Of a stretch of 5,491 nt of DNA, positions 1 to 5,252 are shown piece after piece. The position numbers were made by a program, and so were the translations under genes. Positions within the stretch are counted from its first letter, which is position 1, and every line of letters begins with the position of its first letter. The notes under the pieces were generated by a model. The model saw nothing but the letters and a program-made list of their open reading frames with translations. It was not told the origin of the DNA and searched no databases. Origin of the DNA: UBA2231 sp964415175 (lineage in GTDB: Bacteria; Elusimicrobiota; Elusimicrobia; Elusimicrobiales; UBA9959); NCBI GenBank assembly GCA_964415175.1, contig CAYPYG010000051.1, positions 1 through 5,491 on the forward strand, given 5' to 3'.

Positions 1-167
1 GGGACGGAGGCGGCGGACTTCTGCGCCGCGGGCATGCCGCATTCGAAGGGCAGGTCCTTGACCGCGCCGCGGCCGCGCGGGCCCAGCAGGACGGCGAGTA
101 TCGTCATCCCCCCCGCTACCGCCAGGCCGAAGCCGGCCACTATAAGCGTCGCCGCATAATTATCCAT
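1..167 (-). CDS. nuoA: NADH-quinone oxidoreductase subunit A, N-terminal part (runs off window)
   Basis: Only the first 55 codons are present and the gene continues past the left edge. The translation starts MDNYAATLIVAGFGLAV. It has one hydrophobic helix at about residues 5-29, then a basic, glycine-rich loop, then the motif LPFECGMP at residues 39-46. A single N-terminal membrane helix followed by a loop containing Glu-Cys-Gly is typical of NuoA/ND3, where the loop Cys lies near the quinone site of complex I. NuoA is a membrane-arm subunit of the proton-pumping NADH dehydrogenase and is usually the first gene of the nuo operon, which would extend leftward here. The start is the ATG at 167-165. 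No Shine-Dalgarno sequence is visible upstream. It diverges from an NDUFA9-like gene 70 bp away. The identity rests on a short fragment but the motif and topology fit well. Confidence 0.85.
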   Translation of the reverse strand, partial: MDNYAATLIVAGFGLAVAGGMTILAVLLGPRGRGAVKDLPFECGMPAAQKSAASV

Positions 168-178
168 AAAGATATTTA

Positions 179-184
179 ATTCTA
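179..184 (-). promoter_or_regulatory. Candidate -10 hexamer for nuoA
   Basis: On the minus strand TAGAAT (5 of 6 to TATAAT) lies 11 bases before the nuoA ATG, inside the only AT-rich patch of the divergent spacer. Transcription from it would start about 4-5 bases before the ATG, leaving almost no leader. No good -35 hexamer is visible at 16-18 bp spacing, so this is a weak call based on position and composition. Confidence 0.35.
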
Positions 185-224
185 TCAAAATACGCCGGTT
201 TTTAAGCGGCCGCCGCAAATGTTG

Positions 225-230
225 TAGAAT
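225..230 (+). promoter_or_regulatory. Candidate -10 hexamer for a leaderless transcript
   Basis: TAGAAT (5 of 6 to TATAAT) ends seven bases before the A of the ATG at 238, which puts the expected start point on or next to the start codon. The 20 bases before the ATG contain no purine-rich Shine-Dalgarno sequence. The -35 position (around 202-207) holds only a poor match, TTAAGC. The spacing suggests a leaderless mRNA. This is inference from position. Confidence 0.4.
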
Positions 231-237
231 CGATGGT

Positions 238-1101
238 ATGAAAGTCCTTCTGGCCGGCGGCGGGGGTTTTTTCGGCGGCGCCGTCGCGCGCCTGCTGGCC
301 GGGCGCCATAAGGTGGTCATTCCTTCCCGGGCGCCGTCCTCGCTTCCCCCGGACCTGCGCCCCAATGGCGCGCGCTTCATGGAGGACCTGGCCGCGCTGG
401 TCGAAGAGCACCGCCCCGAGGCCGTCGTCAATTTCCTGGGCATACTCAGGGAATGCCCGCAGGAAGGCGTCACGTTCGAGCGGGTCAACCTCGATTACAC
501 GCACAGACTGCTGGAGGGAGCGGCGGCCGCCGGCGCGCGCCGGTTCGTGCAGATCTCTGCGCTGGGGGCCGACGCCTCTTCGCGCAGCCGTTACCTGCGC
601 ACGAAAGGCCTGGCCGAGGACGCGCTGGCCGCCTCCCGCCTGGACTGGGCCGTGCTGCGCCCGTCGGTGATAACCGGGCCGGGCCAGAAGTTCTACGAAG
701 ACCTGCGCGGACTGGCCCGCTTCGCTCCGGTCCTGGCCGCGCCGTCGGACAGGCGGCTGCAGCCGGTGGCTCTCGCCGACGCGGCGGAATGCGTCGTGAG
801 GGCGCTGGAGTCGGATATCAAAGGGGAGGTTTTCGAGCTCTGCGGGCCGCAAGCGATGAGTTACGCTGAGTTCTTCCGGGCTTCGCTGCGGGAACTGGGG
901 ATAAAAAGGCCGGTGCTGGGCCTGCCGCGGTCCTTCTTCGCGCCGGCGCTGCCGCTGCTGGCGCTGCTGCCCGCTCCGCCCATGACGCGGGACCAGTACC
1001 GCATGACGGCGTCGGACAATGTTTTCTCCGGGAAGTACAGGGGGGTCGAGGACCTGCTGGGGCGCCCGCCGGTCAGGGCTTTCGGTTCCCCTCTTCGATA
1101 A
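238..1101 (+). CDS. NAD(P)-binding short-chain dehydrogenase, NDUFA9-like atypical SDR
   Basis: A 287-residue protein of the extended/atypical SDR family. The N-terminal dinucleotide-binding fold begins at once with MKVLLAGGGGFFGG, giving the GxxGxxG pattern at Gly7, Gly10 and Gly13 and supporting the ATG at 238. VNFLGIL (64-70) and RFVQISALGAD (102-111) are core strands with Ser107. Tyr119 and Lys123 form a YxxxK pair in SRYLRTK, and LRPSVITGPG follows at 140-149. This set is typical of bacterial proteins annotated as complex I NDUFA9-subunit family, close relatives of NmrA-like and epimerase proteins. The substrate is unknown; mitochondrial NDUFA9 binds NADPH as an accessory subunit of complex I. 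The position back-to-back with nuoA makes a link to complex I assembly or stability plausible, but this is inference. A nucleotide-sugar or other epimerase/reductase role remains possible. The 3' end overlaps the convergent lipoprotein gene by 29 bp. Confidence 0.85.
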   Translation: MKVLLAGGGGFFGGAVARLLAGRHKVVIPSRAPSSLPPDLRPNGARFMEDLAALVEEHRPEAVVNFLGILRECPQEGVTFERVNLDYTHRLLEGAAAAGARRFVQISALGADASSRSRYLRTKGLAEDALAASRLDWAVLRPSVITGPGQKFYEDLRGLARFAPVLAAPSDRRLQPVALADAAECVVRALESDIKGEVFELCGPQAMSYAEFFRASLRELGIKRPVLGLPRSFFAPALPLLALLPAPPMTRDQYRMTASDNVFSGKYRGVEDLLGRPPVRAFGSPLR

Positions 1102-1693
1102 GCTCCGCGAGGAATAGGGTCCCGCCGGACTGCTGTTCCTTGTATTCTTCCGACAGTGTCCCCCACTTGAAGCCTTCCGCCTCGCGGCGCACGAGCAGCG
1201 CCCTTTTCCCTCCGACCATCGTCCGGTAGGTCTTTACGACGCAGGGATATTTTTTTCCGCCGGCCGAAAACTCCCCGGGCTCCTCTTTGCGTAGCCGCGG
1301 CAGTCCCTGAGGATTGAAGAGTGTGCCCTCTCTCAGGCGTAAAAGTTCCATGTTCTCCGGATCGGGGAGCTCTTTCCAGCCTTCGCCGGCGGGCAATTCC
1401 AGGCGGGAAGCGATGTTGTGGGACAGGTCGTAGGGTCGCGGGGCGATATGCTCGCGCCAGGCCCGCCGCTCTCCTCCGCTCCGCCATTCGTTGAGGAAAA
1501 CGATGTCGCCGCCCGGCGGGGCGGCTTCGACGGAACGCGCGAGCGTTACGGGTTCCTGGCGGTAGGAGCCGGAATAGCGGTAAACGGCGTAGTCGCCGGG
1601 GGCGAAGGCGGGAGTTTTTCCCCCGCCGGAGCAGGAGCAGAGGAGGAGCAGCGCCGGGAGGGCGAGGCTAGATCTCGTCCCTGCCGAGCTCAT
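1073..1693 (-). CDS. Putative lipoprotein of unknown function
   Basis: A 206-residue protein that I do not recognise. It begins with a short n-region containing Arg7, a hydrophobic stretch at residues 10-18 and a lipobox-like LCSC at 18-21, so Cys21 is the likely lipidated residue after signal peptidase II cleavage. A Ser/Gly-rich linker follows (SGGG). The mature part is hydrophilic, rich in Tyr, Glu and Arg, and looks beta-rich, with no further membrane segment. The absence of Asp at +2 (it is Ser) would, under the E. coli rule, favour the outer membrane. The ATG at 1693 lies inside the 3' end of rnc (26-bp overlap, different frame), with GGAG at 1698-1701 four bases upstream, so start choice and translational coupling look sound. 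It is the last gene of the operon and overlaps the convergent SDR gene at its end. Function cannot be assigned. Confidence 0.75.
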   Translation of the reverse strand: MSSAGTRSSLALPALLLLCSCSGGGKTPAFAPGDYAVYRYSGSYRQEPVTLARSVEAAPPGGDIVFLNEWRSGGERRAWREHIAPRPYDLSHNIASRLELPAGEGWKELPDPENMELLRLREGTLFNPQGLPRLRKEEPGEFSAGGKKYPCVVKTYRTMVGGKRALLVRREAEGFKWGTLSEEYKEQQSGGTLFLAELIEEGNRKP

Positions 1694-2354
1694 TGTGCTC
1701 CAGGTAGTCGAGGGCGTTGCGGGCCGCGGCCTGCTGGGCTTCTTTCTTGTTCTTTCCCGCGCCCATGCCCAGGACCTTGCGGCCGAGGCGCACGTTGACG
1801 GTGAAGTTCTTGTCGTGCTCGGGGCCTTCGGAGCGGACGATCTCGTACTCCGGGGTGCGGTGATGCTTCTTCTGGATGAGCTCCTGAAGACGGCTCTTAT
1901 GGTCGGCTTCGGGGTCTTCGGGTTCGGAGGCGGAGACCCAGCCCAGCACCAGCCGTTCGGCTTCGGCCATGCCGCCGTCCAGATAGACGGCCGCCAGCAG
2001 GGCTTCGAGCGAGTTGGCCAGTATGCTGGTGCGTTTCTTCCCGCCGGTCTGGGCTTCGCCCACGCCGAGCAGCAGGTGCTCGCCGAGGTTTATGGCGCGC
2101 GCCCAGGACGCGAGGTTCTGGCGCGAAACGAGGAAGGATTTGAGCTTGGAGAGGTGACCCTCGTCCCTGCCGGGGTGCTCCCCGTAAAGATACCGGGCGA
2201 CAGCGAGACCGAGCACGCTGTCGCCCAGGAATTCCAGTCTTTCGTTGCATTCCGCCGAATGTTTTTCGGCGGCGTAGGACTTGTGAGTGAGCGCCGTCCT
2301 CAGGAGATCCTTATCCCTGAAGGAATAACCGATGACTTCCTCGATGGGAGGCAT
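1668..2354 (-). CDS. rnc: Ribonuclease III
   Basis: A 228-residue double-strand-specific endoribonuclease that processes rRNA precursors and structured mRNAs in the cytoplasm; the length is typical. The catalytic domain (about 1-150) carries the signature NERLEFLGDS at 37-46, giving the metal-binding and dimer residues Glu38, Glu41 and Asp45. A second active-site segment, ILANSLEALLAAVYLDGG at 111-128, supplies Glu117; the position that is Asp114 in E. coli is Asn114 here. A C-terminal double-stranded RNA-binding domain spans about 153-222 (SRLQELIQKK through NKKEAQQAAARNAL). The start at 2354 has GGGAG at 2363-2367, eight bases upstream, and lies 19 bp after the acpP stop. rnc next to acpP is a common order, usually with fabF between them, which is absent here. 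Its end overlaps the lipoprotein start. Identity is secure. Confidence 0.97.
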   Translation of the reverse strand: MPPIEEVIGYSFRDKDLLRTALTHKSYAAEKHSAECNERLEFLGDSVLGLAVARYLYGEHPGRDEGHLSKLKSFLVSRQNLASWARAINLGEHLLLGVGEAQTGGKKRTSILANSLEALLAAVYLDGGMAEAERLVLGWVSASEPEDPEADHKSRLQELIQKKHHRTPEYEIVRSEGPEHDKNFTVNVRLGRKVLGMGAGKNKKEAQQAAARNALDYLEHNELGRDEI

Positions 2355-2373
2355 CCGCGGCGCTCCCGGGTCG

Positions 2374-2619
2374 TCAGCTCTTGGCGGCCTTCGCGTTGAT
2401 GTAGTTGACGGCCTCGCCCACGGTCTTGATCTTCTCGGCGTCCTCGTCGGGGATCTCTATGTCGAAGGCCTCTTCGAGGGCCATGACGAGCTCCACCGTG
2501 TCGAGCGAGTCCGCGCCGAGGTCCTGGACGAACTGGGCCTGGAGCGTGACGTCGGCGGCGTCCACCGCGAGCTGCTCGACGATTATCTTTTTCACCTTCT
2601 CTTCTATGTTTTCCGCCAT
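2374..2619 (-). CDS. acpP: Acyl carrier protein
   Basis: An 81-residue acidic protein with the phosphopantetheine attachment motif DLGADSLDTVELVMALEE; Ser38 is the modified serine. Length, acidity and the helix-loop-helix pattern (residues 3-17, 38-52, 58-63, 67-76) fit the ACP of type II fatty acid synthesis. It carries growing acyl chains between soluble enzymes, and acyl-ACP is also the substrate of the PlsX encoded upstream. The ATG at 2619 has a very strong ribosome-binding site. A 41-bp gap separates it from fabG, one of the few real gaps in the operon, which fits the high separate translation that ACP needs. A short Ala/Lys tail (NAKAAKS) ends the protein. Confidence 0.98.
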   Translation of the reverse strand: MAENIEEKVKKIIVEQLAVDAADVTLQAQFVQDLGADSLDTVELVMALEEAFDIEIPDEDAEKIKTVGEAVNYINAKAAKS

Positions 2620-2624
2620 TGTAT

Positions 2625-2630
2625 CTCCTT
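2625..2630 (-). promoter_or_regulatory. Strong Shine-Dalgarno of acpP
   Basis: On the minus strand AAGGAG lies five bases before the acpP ATG at 2619, a near-ideal ribosome-binding site. It sits in the 41-bp fabG-acpP gap and should let ACP be translated independently and at a high rate relative to its coupled neighbours. Confidence 0.8.
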
Positions 2631-2660
2631 ACGGTCTCTTAAGTCGCTAGACTAGTCAGA

Positions 2661-3407
2661 TCAGATGTACATGCCGCCGTTGACGGCCAGGACCTGGCCG
2701 GTGACGTACGACGAGTGCGGCCCGGCAAGGAACAGCGCGGCGCCGGCCACGTCGGCGGGCTTGCCGAAGCGCTCCAGCGGGATCAGGGCCGTGATGGCTG
2801 CCTTGGCCTCTTCCTTGAGCGCTTCCGTCATTTTGGTCTCGATGAAGCCGGGGGCTATGGCGTTGACCAGGACGCCGCGCGGGGCGAATTCCTTGGCCAG
2901 CGATTTGGTCAGGCCTATGAGGCCGGCCTTGGAGGCCGAATAGTTGGCCTGCCCGGCCTGCCCGGCCTGGCCCACTACCGACGAGATGTTTATTATGCGC
3001 CCGGCCCTGGCGCGCAGCATGACCTTGGCCGCGGCCTTGGACATCAGGAACGAGCCTTTCAGGTTGACGGAGATGACCGCGTCGAAATCGTCGGGTTTCA
3101 TGCGCAGGACCAGGTTGTCCCTGGTTATCCCGGCGTTGTTGACCAGGATGTCCAGCTTGCCGAAGGCCTTGACCGCATCTTCCACCGCGGCCTCGCAGGA
3201 GGCGGGGTCGGTGACGTCGAGGCGGATGCCGGAGGCTTTGACGCCGTGGGCGGAGGCCAGTCCGGACGCCGCGGCCGCGGCCTCGTCGGCGGAAACGTCG
3301 CCGAGCAGCACGGAGGCGCCCTCGCGGGCGAAGGCGGCGGCTATCTCCAGGCCTATGCCGCGCGCGCCGCCGGTGACCAGCGCCGAAAGTCCTTCGAGCT
3401 GCTTCAT
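2661..3407 (-). CDS. fabG: 3-oxoacyl-[acyl-carrier-protein] reductase
   Basis: A 248-residue classical short-chain dehydrogenase that reduces 3-oxoacyl-ACP to 3-hydroxyacyl-ACP with NADPH in the fatty acid elongation cycle. Visible motifs are the cofactor-binding TGGARGIG at 12-19, NNAG at 90-93, and the catalytic set Asn115, Ser143, Tyr156 and Lys160 (VNLKGS, NISSVVG, YSASK). PGFIET follows at 186-191, and the protein ends NGGMYI, like other FabGs. The true start is the ATG at 3407 (MKQLEGLSALVTGGARGIG): it gives the usual length and overlaps the plsX stop in an ATGA arrangement. The reading frame stays open far upstream, but that part is out-of-frame plsX sequence. No good separate ribosome-binding site is seen, so translation is probably coupled to plsX. 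A 9-bp unit repeated about three times encodes GQAGQAGQA just before Tyr156. Confidence 0.96.
   Translation of the reverse strand: MKQLEGLSALVTGGARGIGLEIAAAFAREGASVLLGDVSADEAAAAASGLASAHGVKASGIRLDVTDPASCEAAVEDAVKAFGKLDILVNNAGITRDNLVLRMKPDDFDAVISVNLKGSFLMSKAAAKVMLRARAGRIINISSVVGQAGQAGQANYSASKAGLIGLTKSLAKEFAPRGVLVNAIAPGFIETKMTEALKEEAKAAITALIPLERFGKPADVAGAALFLAGPHSSYVTGQVLAVNGGMYI
2943..2969. repeat. 9-bp tandem repeat inside fabG
   Basis: About three copies of a 9-bp GC-rich unit (GCCTGCCCG on the plus strand, the last copy diverged) encode Gln-Ala-Gly triplets at residues 147-154 of FabG. The loop has the same length between the catalytic Ser and Tyr as E. coli FabG (13 residues), so the repeat has not changed the fold. 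It is a small low-complexity coding repeat, not a mobile feature. Confidence 0.6.
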
Positions 3408-4447
3408 GCCTTCTGCTCTTCCTCTTCCCGCTCGGGGTGTTTCTCCATGGAGGCCTTTAGTGCGTCCATGCGCTTGGCTATCTGTTCGGACAGGCCCGAG
3501 GCTGCCAGCTCGCCGGCCAGGCGTATAGCGCTGAAGATGGCCTTGGGCGTGGACTTGCCGTGGCAGATGATGGCCACGCCGTTGACGCCCAGCAGCGGCG
3601 CGCCGCCGTACTCGTCGTCGCTGAGGCGGACCTTGAGGTCCTTGAAGAGCTTCTGCATCAGCATCGCGCCTATCTTGTAGGTGAACTTGCGGTGGATCTG
3701 GTCCTTGATGAGCTTGAAGATGACCTTGGCCAGGCCCTCGGAGAGCTTGAGGACGATATTGCCCGTGAAGCCGTCGGTGACGACGACGTCGGTGAGGCCG
3801 GCGGGCAGGTCCCTGCCCTCGACGGGGCCGTAGAAATTGAGGCCGACGTTCTTGAGCAGCGGCAGCGTCTCCTGTACCAGCGCGTTGCCTTTGCTTTCCT
3901 CCTCCCCTACGGAGAGCAGGCCGACGGAGGGGTTCTCCTTCCTGAGCAGGACCGAGGAATAGACGGCGCCCATCATGGCGAACTGGGTCAGGTGCCAGGG
4001 CTTGTTGTCGGTATTGGCGCCGGCGTCCATCAGTACGCTGACGCCTTTGTAGGTCGGGTACGGCACGGCCAGCGCGGGGCGCAGTATGCCCCTGATGCGC
4101 TTCATCTTGAGCAGCGCGGCCACCATGACGGCGCCGGAGTTGCCGGCGGAGATCATGCCGTCGGCCTTGCCGTCGCGCACCAGTTCGGCGGCGACCATCA
4201 GCGAGGAGTCGGGCTTGGTGCGGCACTCCTCGACGGGCTCGCTGCCCATCTCCACCACCTGCGGGGCGTGGACGATGGTCAGCCTGGGCGGGTTCTCCAG
4301 GCCGCGCCGGCGCAGTTCCTCCCGTATCTCGGGATCCCTGCCGACGAGGATGACGTCGTGGTCGAGGCGCTTGAGGGCCTCTATCGCGCCTTCGATGTTC
4401 GGCCGCAGGCCGAAATCGCCGCCGTGAGCGTCGATGGCTATTCTCAT
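3404..4447 (-). CDS. plsX: Phosphate acyltransferase PlsX
   Basis: A 347-residue protein of usual length that converts acyl-ACP and inorganic phosphate to acyl-phosphate, the acyl donor for PlsY in phosphatidic acid synthesis; it is a peripheral membrane enzyme. Visible family motifs are an N-terminal DAHGGDF at 7-13 (the usual form is DAMGGD), ISAGNSGA, MDAGAN, LLSVGEEESKGN and VVTDGFTGNIVLK. The C-terminus ends in a charged Glu-rich tail. The ATG at 4447 follows the rpmF stop after nine bases. No clear Shine-Dalgarno sequence is seen in that CG-rich gap, so translation probably depends on rpmF. Its stop overlaps the fabG start by four bases, leaving no room for the fabH and fabD genes often found at this point. 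The rpmF-plsX pair is one of the most conserved bacterial gene pairs. Confidence 0.97.
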   Translation of the reverse strand: MRIAIDAHGGDFGLRPNIEGAIEALKRLDHDVILVGRDPEIREELRRRGLENPPRLTIVHAPQVVEMGSEPVEECRTKPDSSLMVAAELVRDGKADGMISAGNSGAVMVAALLKMKRIRGILRPALAVPYPTYKGVSVLMDAGANTDNKPWHLTQFAMMGAVYSSVLLRKENPSVGLLSVGEEESKGNALVQETLPLLKNVGLNFYGPVEGRDLPAGLTDVVVTDGFTGNIVLKLSEGLAKVIFKLIKDQIHRKFTYKIGAMLMQKLFKDLKVRLSDDEYGGAPLLGVNGVAIICHGKSTPKAIFSAIRLAGELAASGLSEQIAKRMDALKASMEKHPEREEEEQKA

Positions 4448-4456
4448 GGCGGGGGC

Positions 4457-4669
4457 TTATTTACCCTGCTGTTCTTCGTCCTTCTTTTTTTCCTTGCGGG
4501 GAACTTCCAGTTTGCCGTTGTAGGTCCCGCAGGAGGCGCAGACCCTGTGAGGCAGGCGCATGGCGCCGCACTGGGGACAGCTGGCGAGCGACTTCAGCTC
4601 GAGCTTCCAGTTCTGCGCCCGGCGGGAATCCCGCCTGGAGGCTGTATGTTTGCGTTTAGGATTAGGCAT
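4457..4669 (-). CDS. rpmF: Large-subunit ribosomal protein bL32
   Basis: A 70-residue basic protein beginning MPNPKRKHTASRRDSRRAQ, the conserved N-terminus of bL32. It is the zinc-binding (C+) form, with two CxxC pairs at Cys31/Cys34 and Cys44/Cys47 (CPQC and CASC) in a zinc ribbon. The C-terminus extends into a Lys/Glu-rich tail (residues 58-70), a little longer than the common form of about 57-60 residues. The ATG at 4669 follows the DUF177 stop after one base, and AAGGAG at 4677-4682 lies seven bases upstream within the last DUF177 codons. Pairing with DUF177 upstream and plsX downstream is the canonical arrangement. Confidence 0.97.
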   Translation of the reverse strand: MPNPKRKHTASRRDSRRAQNWKLELKSLASCPQCGAMRLPHRVCASCGTYNGKLEVPRKEKKKDEEQQGK

Positions 4670-4670
4670 C

Positions 4671-5168
4671 TCATGGCTCCTTGTTCTTCAAATCGCGCAG
4701 GGCGCCGAAAGGGCCGTCCCGCCCCGGACCGCATTTGCAGGGCCCGGCGTTCAGGTCGGCCCCGCAGCGGGGACAAAGCCCTTTACAGCCGTCCGAGCAT
4801 AAAATCTTAGCCGGGACCGCGAGCACCAGGGCCTGGCGGACCAGGTCCTCGATGTCTATTGATTCTACTGAATATTCATAAACCTCGTCAAAAGATTCGG
4901 CGAGGGAGGCCCTGAAATCGGCGTTGCAGCGGTCGCACGGAAGGGCGGCGACGGCCTTTATCCCCCCTTCCAGCAGCAGGTCCCCGCTGCCGACGGAGAA
5001 ATCGGCCTCGGCGGTGAGGGACAGGAGCGCGCCTTTGCCCTCCAGGGCGTCCGCGAAAAGGGCCGTGTCGCACTCTATTACGCGGTGCAGTCCGCCGCCG
5101 GTCCGGATCTCGGACTGGCGGAAGACGAAGGGACTGTTCTTATGCGCGTGCTTTTCGCCGTCTTCCAT
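4671..5168 (-). CDS. yceD: DUF177 / YceD family protein (23S rRNA accumulation)
   Basis: A 165-residue protein of the DUF177 family. Members in E. coli (YceD) and plants are needed for normal 23S rRNA accumulation, and the gene nearly always precedes rpmF. A CDRC pair lies at Cys78/Cys81 after the conserved LP. A C-terminal cysteine cluster, LCSDGCKGLCPRCGADLNAG, has Cys124, 128, 132 and 135, followed by Cys144 and Cys146. The latter cluster plus GLCPRCGADLN is the most recognisable family block and probably binds metal. An acidic segment (Glu91-Glu111) lies between the two. The ATG at 5168 gives the usual length. No Shine-Dalgarno sequence is visible, and the gene probably starts the operon with a very short leader. 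The product may act in ribosome assembly beside L32; its biochemical role is not established. Confidence 0.9.
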   Translation of the reverse strand: MEDGEKHAHKNSPFVFRQSEIRTGGGLHRVIECDTALFADALEGKGALLSLTAEADFSVGSGDLLLEGGIKAVAALPCDRCNADFRASLAESFDEVYEYSVESIDIEDLVRQALVLAVPAKILCSDGCKGLCPRCGADLNAGPCKCGPGRDGPFGALRDLKNKEP

Positions 5169-5177
5169 GAATAAGAG

Positions 5178-5206
5178 CGTATAAGATATTAACTATCGGC
5201 CCCCAA
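5178..5206 (-). promoter_or_regulatory. Candidate promoter of the DUF177-rpmF-plsX-fabG-acpP-rnc operon
   Basis: On the minus strand TTGGGG (5206-5201) and TATACG (5183-5178) are separated by exactly 17 bp, within an AT-rich patch just upstream of DUF177. TTGGGG matches three positions of TTGACA and TATACG four of TATAAT. A start about 6-7 bases downstream would leave a leader of only about 3-4 bases before the ATG at 5168, consistent with the missing Shine-Dalgarno sequence. This is a moderate-to-weak match supported by position. Confidence 0.45.
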
Positions 5207-5252
5207 GTCAATCCGCCCCCTCGTCCCGCCCGCAGGCAACAGGAAGAACTAT

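Noticed and set aside
202..852. 216-codon minus-strand frame opposite the NDUFA9-like gene
   Set aside because: It is antisense to a gene with clear motifs, is Arg/Ala/Gly-rich without any motif, and its end would cover the divergent promoter region.
2650..2657. Palindrome GACTAGTC in the fabG-acpP gap, as an operator or terminator
   Set aside because: It is only 8 bp with no loop and no T-tract, and a match of this size is expected by chance.
3408..4226. Upstream extension of the fabG reading frame to 521 codons
   Set aside because: The extra N-terminal part is out-of-frame plsX sequence, rich in Arg, Gln and Gly with no family signature. The ATG at 3407 gives a full-length FabG.
3560..4810. 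416-codon plus-strand open frame opposite plsX, rpmF and DUF177
   Set aside because: It is a shadow on the antisense strand of three confidently identified genes. Its composition (Asp, Gly, Val, Leu and His rich) reflects complementary GC-rich codons.
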